64,000 nucleotides of DNA from Lachnospiraceae bacterium (GTDB lineage: Bacteria > Bacillota > Clostridia > Lachnospirales > Lachnospiraceae), in assembly GCA_017480195.1 (NCBI GenBank), contig JAFVBE010000008.1, positions 46,818 to 110,817 of the forward strand, read 5' to 3'. The first letter of the stretch is position 1. Every line of letters begins with the position of its first letter. This document shows, piece after piece, positions 62,487 through 64,000 of the stretch. The notes beneath the pieces were generated by a model. It was not told where the DNA came from and did no database searches. It worked only from the letters and a program-made list of their open reading frames with translations. A program made the translations under genes and the position numbers.

Positions 62487-63905
62487 ATGTCAAAGAAAAC
62501 AATTATCAAAGGAACTTTAATCCTTACAATCGCCGGACTTCTTACTAAAATACTCGGCTTTTATAACAGAATATTTTTGACAAGACTTATCGGTGTGGTT
62601 GAACTTGGAAAATATCAATTAATATTTCCAATATATATGTTTGTATTCGCCTGCTGCTCTCAAGGTATATCTACAACATTGACTAAACAAACCTCATATT
62701 ATATAGGAAAAGGAAACAAAACAAAAGCCGATTACATATTCAAACTATCCATATGTATATCAACAATTTTAAGCCTCATACTAGCTCTAACAATATATCT
62801 TTACAGCGACCTTATAAGCTATAAGCTTCTTAAAAATACTGACTGTGGCATACTGCTCCGCATTATAACCATAGCTATGCCCTTTGTAGCCGTAAAATCC
62901 TGTATAAACTTTTATTTCATAGGAATTGACAAGCCGGGGTATCACGGATTTTCACACCTTATAGAACAGATAATACGTATATCAGCAGCATATATTCTTT
63001 CACTTTTTGTAATGGCTGATAAGGTAAATGCTGTTCTCGCAGTGATTGCTGTCGTTATCGGTGAAGTTTCAGCGACAGTTATATCAATCGTTATATATTA
63101 TGTAAACCGAATTAAAACAAGTAATATCAGTTTATACAATAAAAACAATACATTTATTAATTCTAAAAACAATATTAACCTAAATAATCAAAAATCAGAA
63201 AAAGAAACAGAAAAAGAAAATTTGACTCCAAAAGAAAAAAAGGATGTCCTTCAATATTTCAAAAATGATGCAATTCCTATTACAATAAACAATTTAATTT
63301 TCACATTATTTTCAACTTTAGAAGCAATCATTATGCCGGCGATGCTGTTTTATTACTACAACGACAGTGACACGGCGTTGGAAATGTTTGGAATAGTAAC
63401 CGGTATCGTCATACCGTTTATACTTTTCCCGGCAACTATTACCACTTCTTTATCGACTATGCTTCTGCCGGCGATATCATACGCAAATGCCAGGAAGGAT
63501 ATAAGGGCTATAAATAAAGCTCTCAAAAACTGTATAGTATTCTGTCTATTTCTCGGTGCATCGGCCTCTGCAGGCTTTTACGTACTCGGTATACCAATGT
63601 GCGAAGTCGCATTTAAAAGCAAAGAAGCAGGCATACTGCTTAAAAAGCTCTGCCTGCTTTGTCCTCTTATATATACTTCAGGAAATCTGACATCCATATT
63701 AAATGGAATAGATAAATCCTTTTTTGCGCTAATTTGCAACGTAATCGGTATATCCATAAGAATTTGCTTTATATTTTTAATGGTTCCAAATTACGGCTTA
63801 AACGCATATGCCATGGGTATGTTTACAAGTTATACCGTAATAAACCTTTTAATGCTTTTTGGCTTACGACGGATAATATCGGATTCTTCCCAAACATCTC
63901 GATAA
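62487..63905 (+). CDS. SpoVB/MurJ-type polysaccharide flippase
   Basis: Integral membrane protein of the MOP/MATE superfamily, 472 residues with 12-14 hydrophobic helices. The N-terminus (GTLILTIAGLLTKILGFYNR, TRLIGVVELGKYQLIFPIY) is typical of SpoVB-like lipid-linked oligosaccharide flippases. A polar, Asn/Lys/Glu-rich loop (about 212-252) interrupts the middle, longer than usual. Start at ATG 62487 has no good ribosome-binding site. Divergent from rrf2. SpoVB in Bacillus acts in spore cortex synthesis; a vegetative cell-wall role is equally possible. The last 95 bases of the window after it hold nothing recognisable. Confidence 0.9.
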   Translation: MSKKTIIKGTLILTIAGLLTKILGFYNRIFLTRLIGVVELGKYQLIFPIYMFVFACCSQGISTTLTKQTSYYIGKGNKTKADYIFKLSICISTILSLILALTIYLYSDLISYKLLKNTDCGILLRIITIAMPFVAVKSCINFYFIGIDKPGYHGFSHLIEQIIRISAAYILSLFVMADKVNAVLAVIAVVIGEVSATVISIVIYYVNRIKTSNISLYNKNNTFINSKNNINLNNQKSEKETEKENLTPKEKKDVLQYFKNDAIPITINNLIFTLFSTLEAIIMPAMLFYYYNDSDTALEMFGIVTGIVIPFILFPATITTSLSTMLLPAISYANARKDIRAINKALKNCIVFCLFLGASASAGFYVLGIPMCEVAFKSKEAGILLKKLCLLCPLIYTSGNLTSILNGIDKSFFALICNVIGISIRICFIFLMVPNYGLNAYAMGMFTSYTVINLLMLFGLRRIISDSSQTSR

Positions 63906-64000
63906 GTTTTTCAATTTATGAAGATATACACTTTTTATACCTTTATGAACCGAAATATATTTATCGAAAAAACTAATTATAACATAAGCTTAATTCTTCT

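Overview
The window is 64 kb of AT-rich chromosome from a low-GC Gram-positive anaerobe, most likely a member of the Lachnospiraceae (Clostridia). The evidence is: spoIIGA-sigE and a Csp-type subtilase; a clostridial [FeFe]-hydrogenase maturase (HydE); a SUF system with SufU and SufC-B-D-S-U order; a tmRNA tag ending ALAA; LPXTG-like sorting signals of the form SPxTG; a Firmicutes-type SOS box; and a solitary flagellin gene. Most genes lie on the minus strand and are core housekeeping genes. There is no prophage, insertion sequence, CRISPR array, rRNA or tRNA cluster.

Layout. 1-3.6 kb: miaB-mutS (mutS runs off the left edge), separated by a long GC-rich palindrome. 3.7-8.1 kb: XRE regulator, iron alcohol dehydrogenase, and an amino-acid ABC transporter whose binding protein looks circularly permuted. 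8.3-11.3 kb: SOS-controlled YneA-like LysM protein, flagellin with a sigma-28 promoter, hipBA. 11.5-15.2 kb: SPKTG surface protein with an adjacent LytTR response regulator and a matching direct-repeat site. 15.2-24.7 kb: nadE, recU, RluA-type synthase, SDR, RsmF-type methylase, hflX, TPR protein, DD-carboxypeptidase. 24.9-29.0 kb: a 1387-residue Cna-B/thioester adhesin. 29.3-34.3 kb: DUF1846 protein, S8 protease, spoIIGA-sigE. 34.3-42.1 kb: ssrA, small membrane protein, smpB, rnr, tcdA, hydE, secG, mscL, gpmI. 42.1-42.8 kb: a non-coding-looking stretch that holds a long inverted repeat and a candidate type I toxin-antitoxin locus (29-residue hydrophobic peptide plus a convergent small RNA). 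42.8-50.7 kb: membrane-anchored GH5 glucanase, a solute-binding/LysM fusion, several uncharacterised proteins, transglutaminase-like protein. 50.8-54.5 kb: gapA-pgk-tpiA with unusually large hairpins between the genes and an overlooked 43-residue ORF overlapping tpiA. 54.6-62.4 kb: PHP phosphatase, NifS, and rrf2-sufCBDSU with a well-defined promoter/operator and a tandem-repeat leader. 62.5-63.9 kb: SpoVB/MurJ-type flippase.

How they fit together. ssrA, smpB and rnr form a ribosome-rescue and decay group. The suf genes make Fe-S clusters under a cysteine-bearing Rrf2 repressor. gapA-pgk-tpiA is a triose-phosphate segment of glycolysis. The surface proteins share one sorting motif, which implies one sortase elsewhere in the genome. 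The most promising candidates for something undescribed are the type I toxin-antitoxin locus at 42.48-42.78 kb, the permuted binding protein at 7.25 kb, the 222-bp imperfect palindrome and small ORF between pgk and tpiA, and the repeat-bearing suf leader. All functional statements rest on motif recognition by eye; no database search was run.
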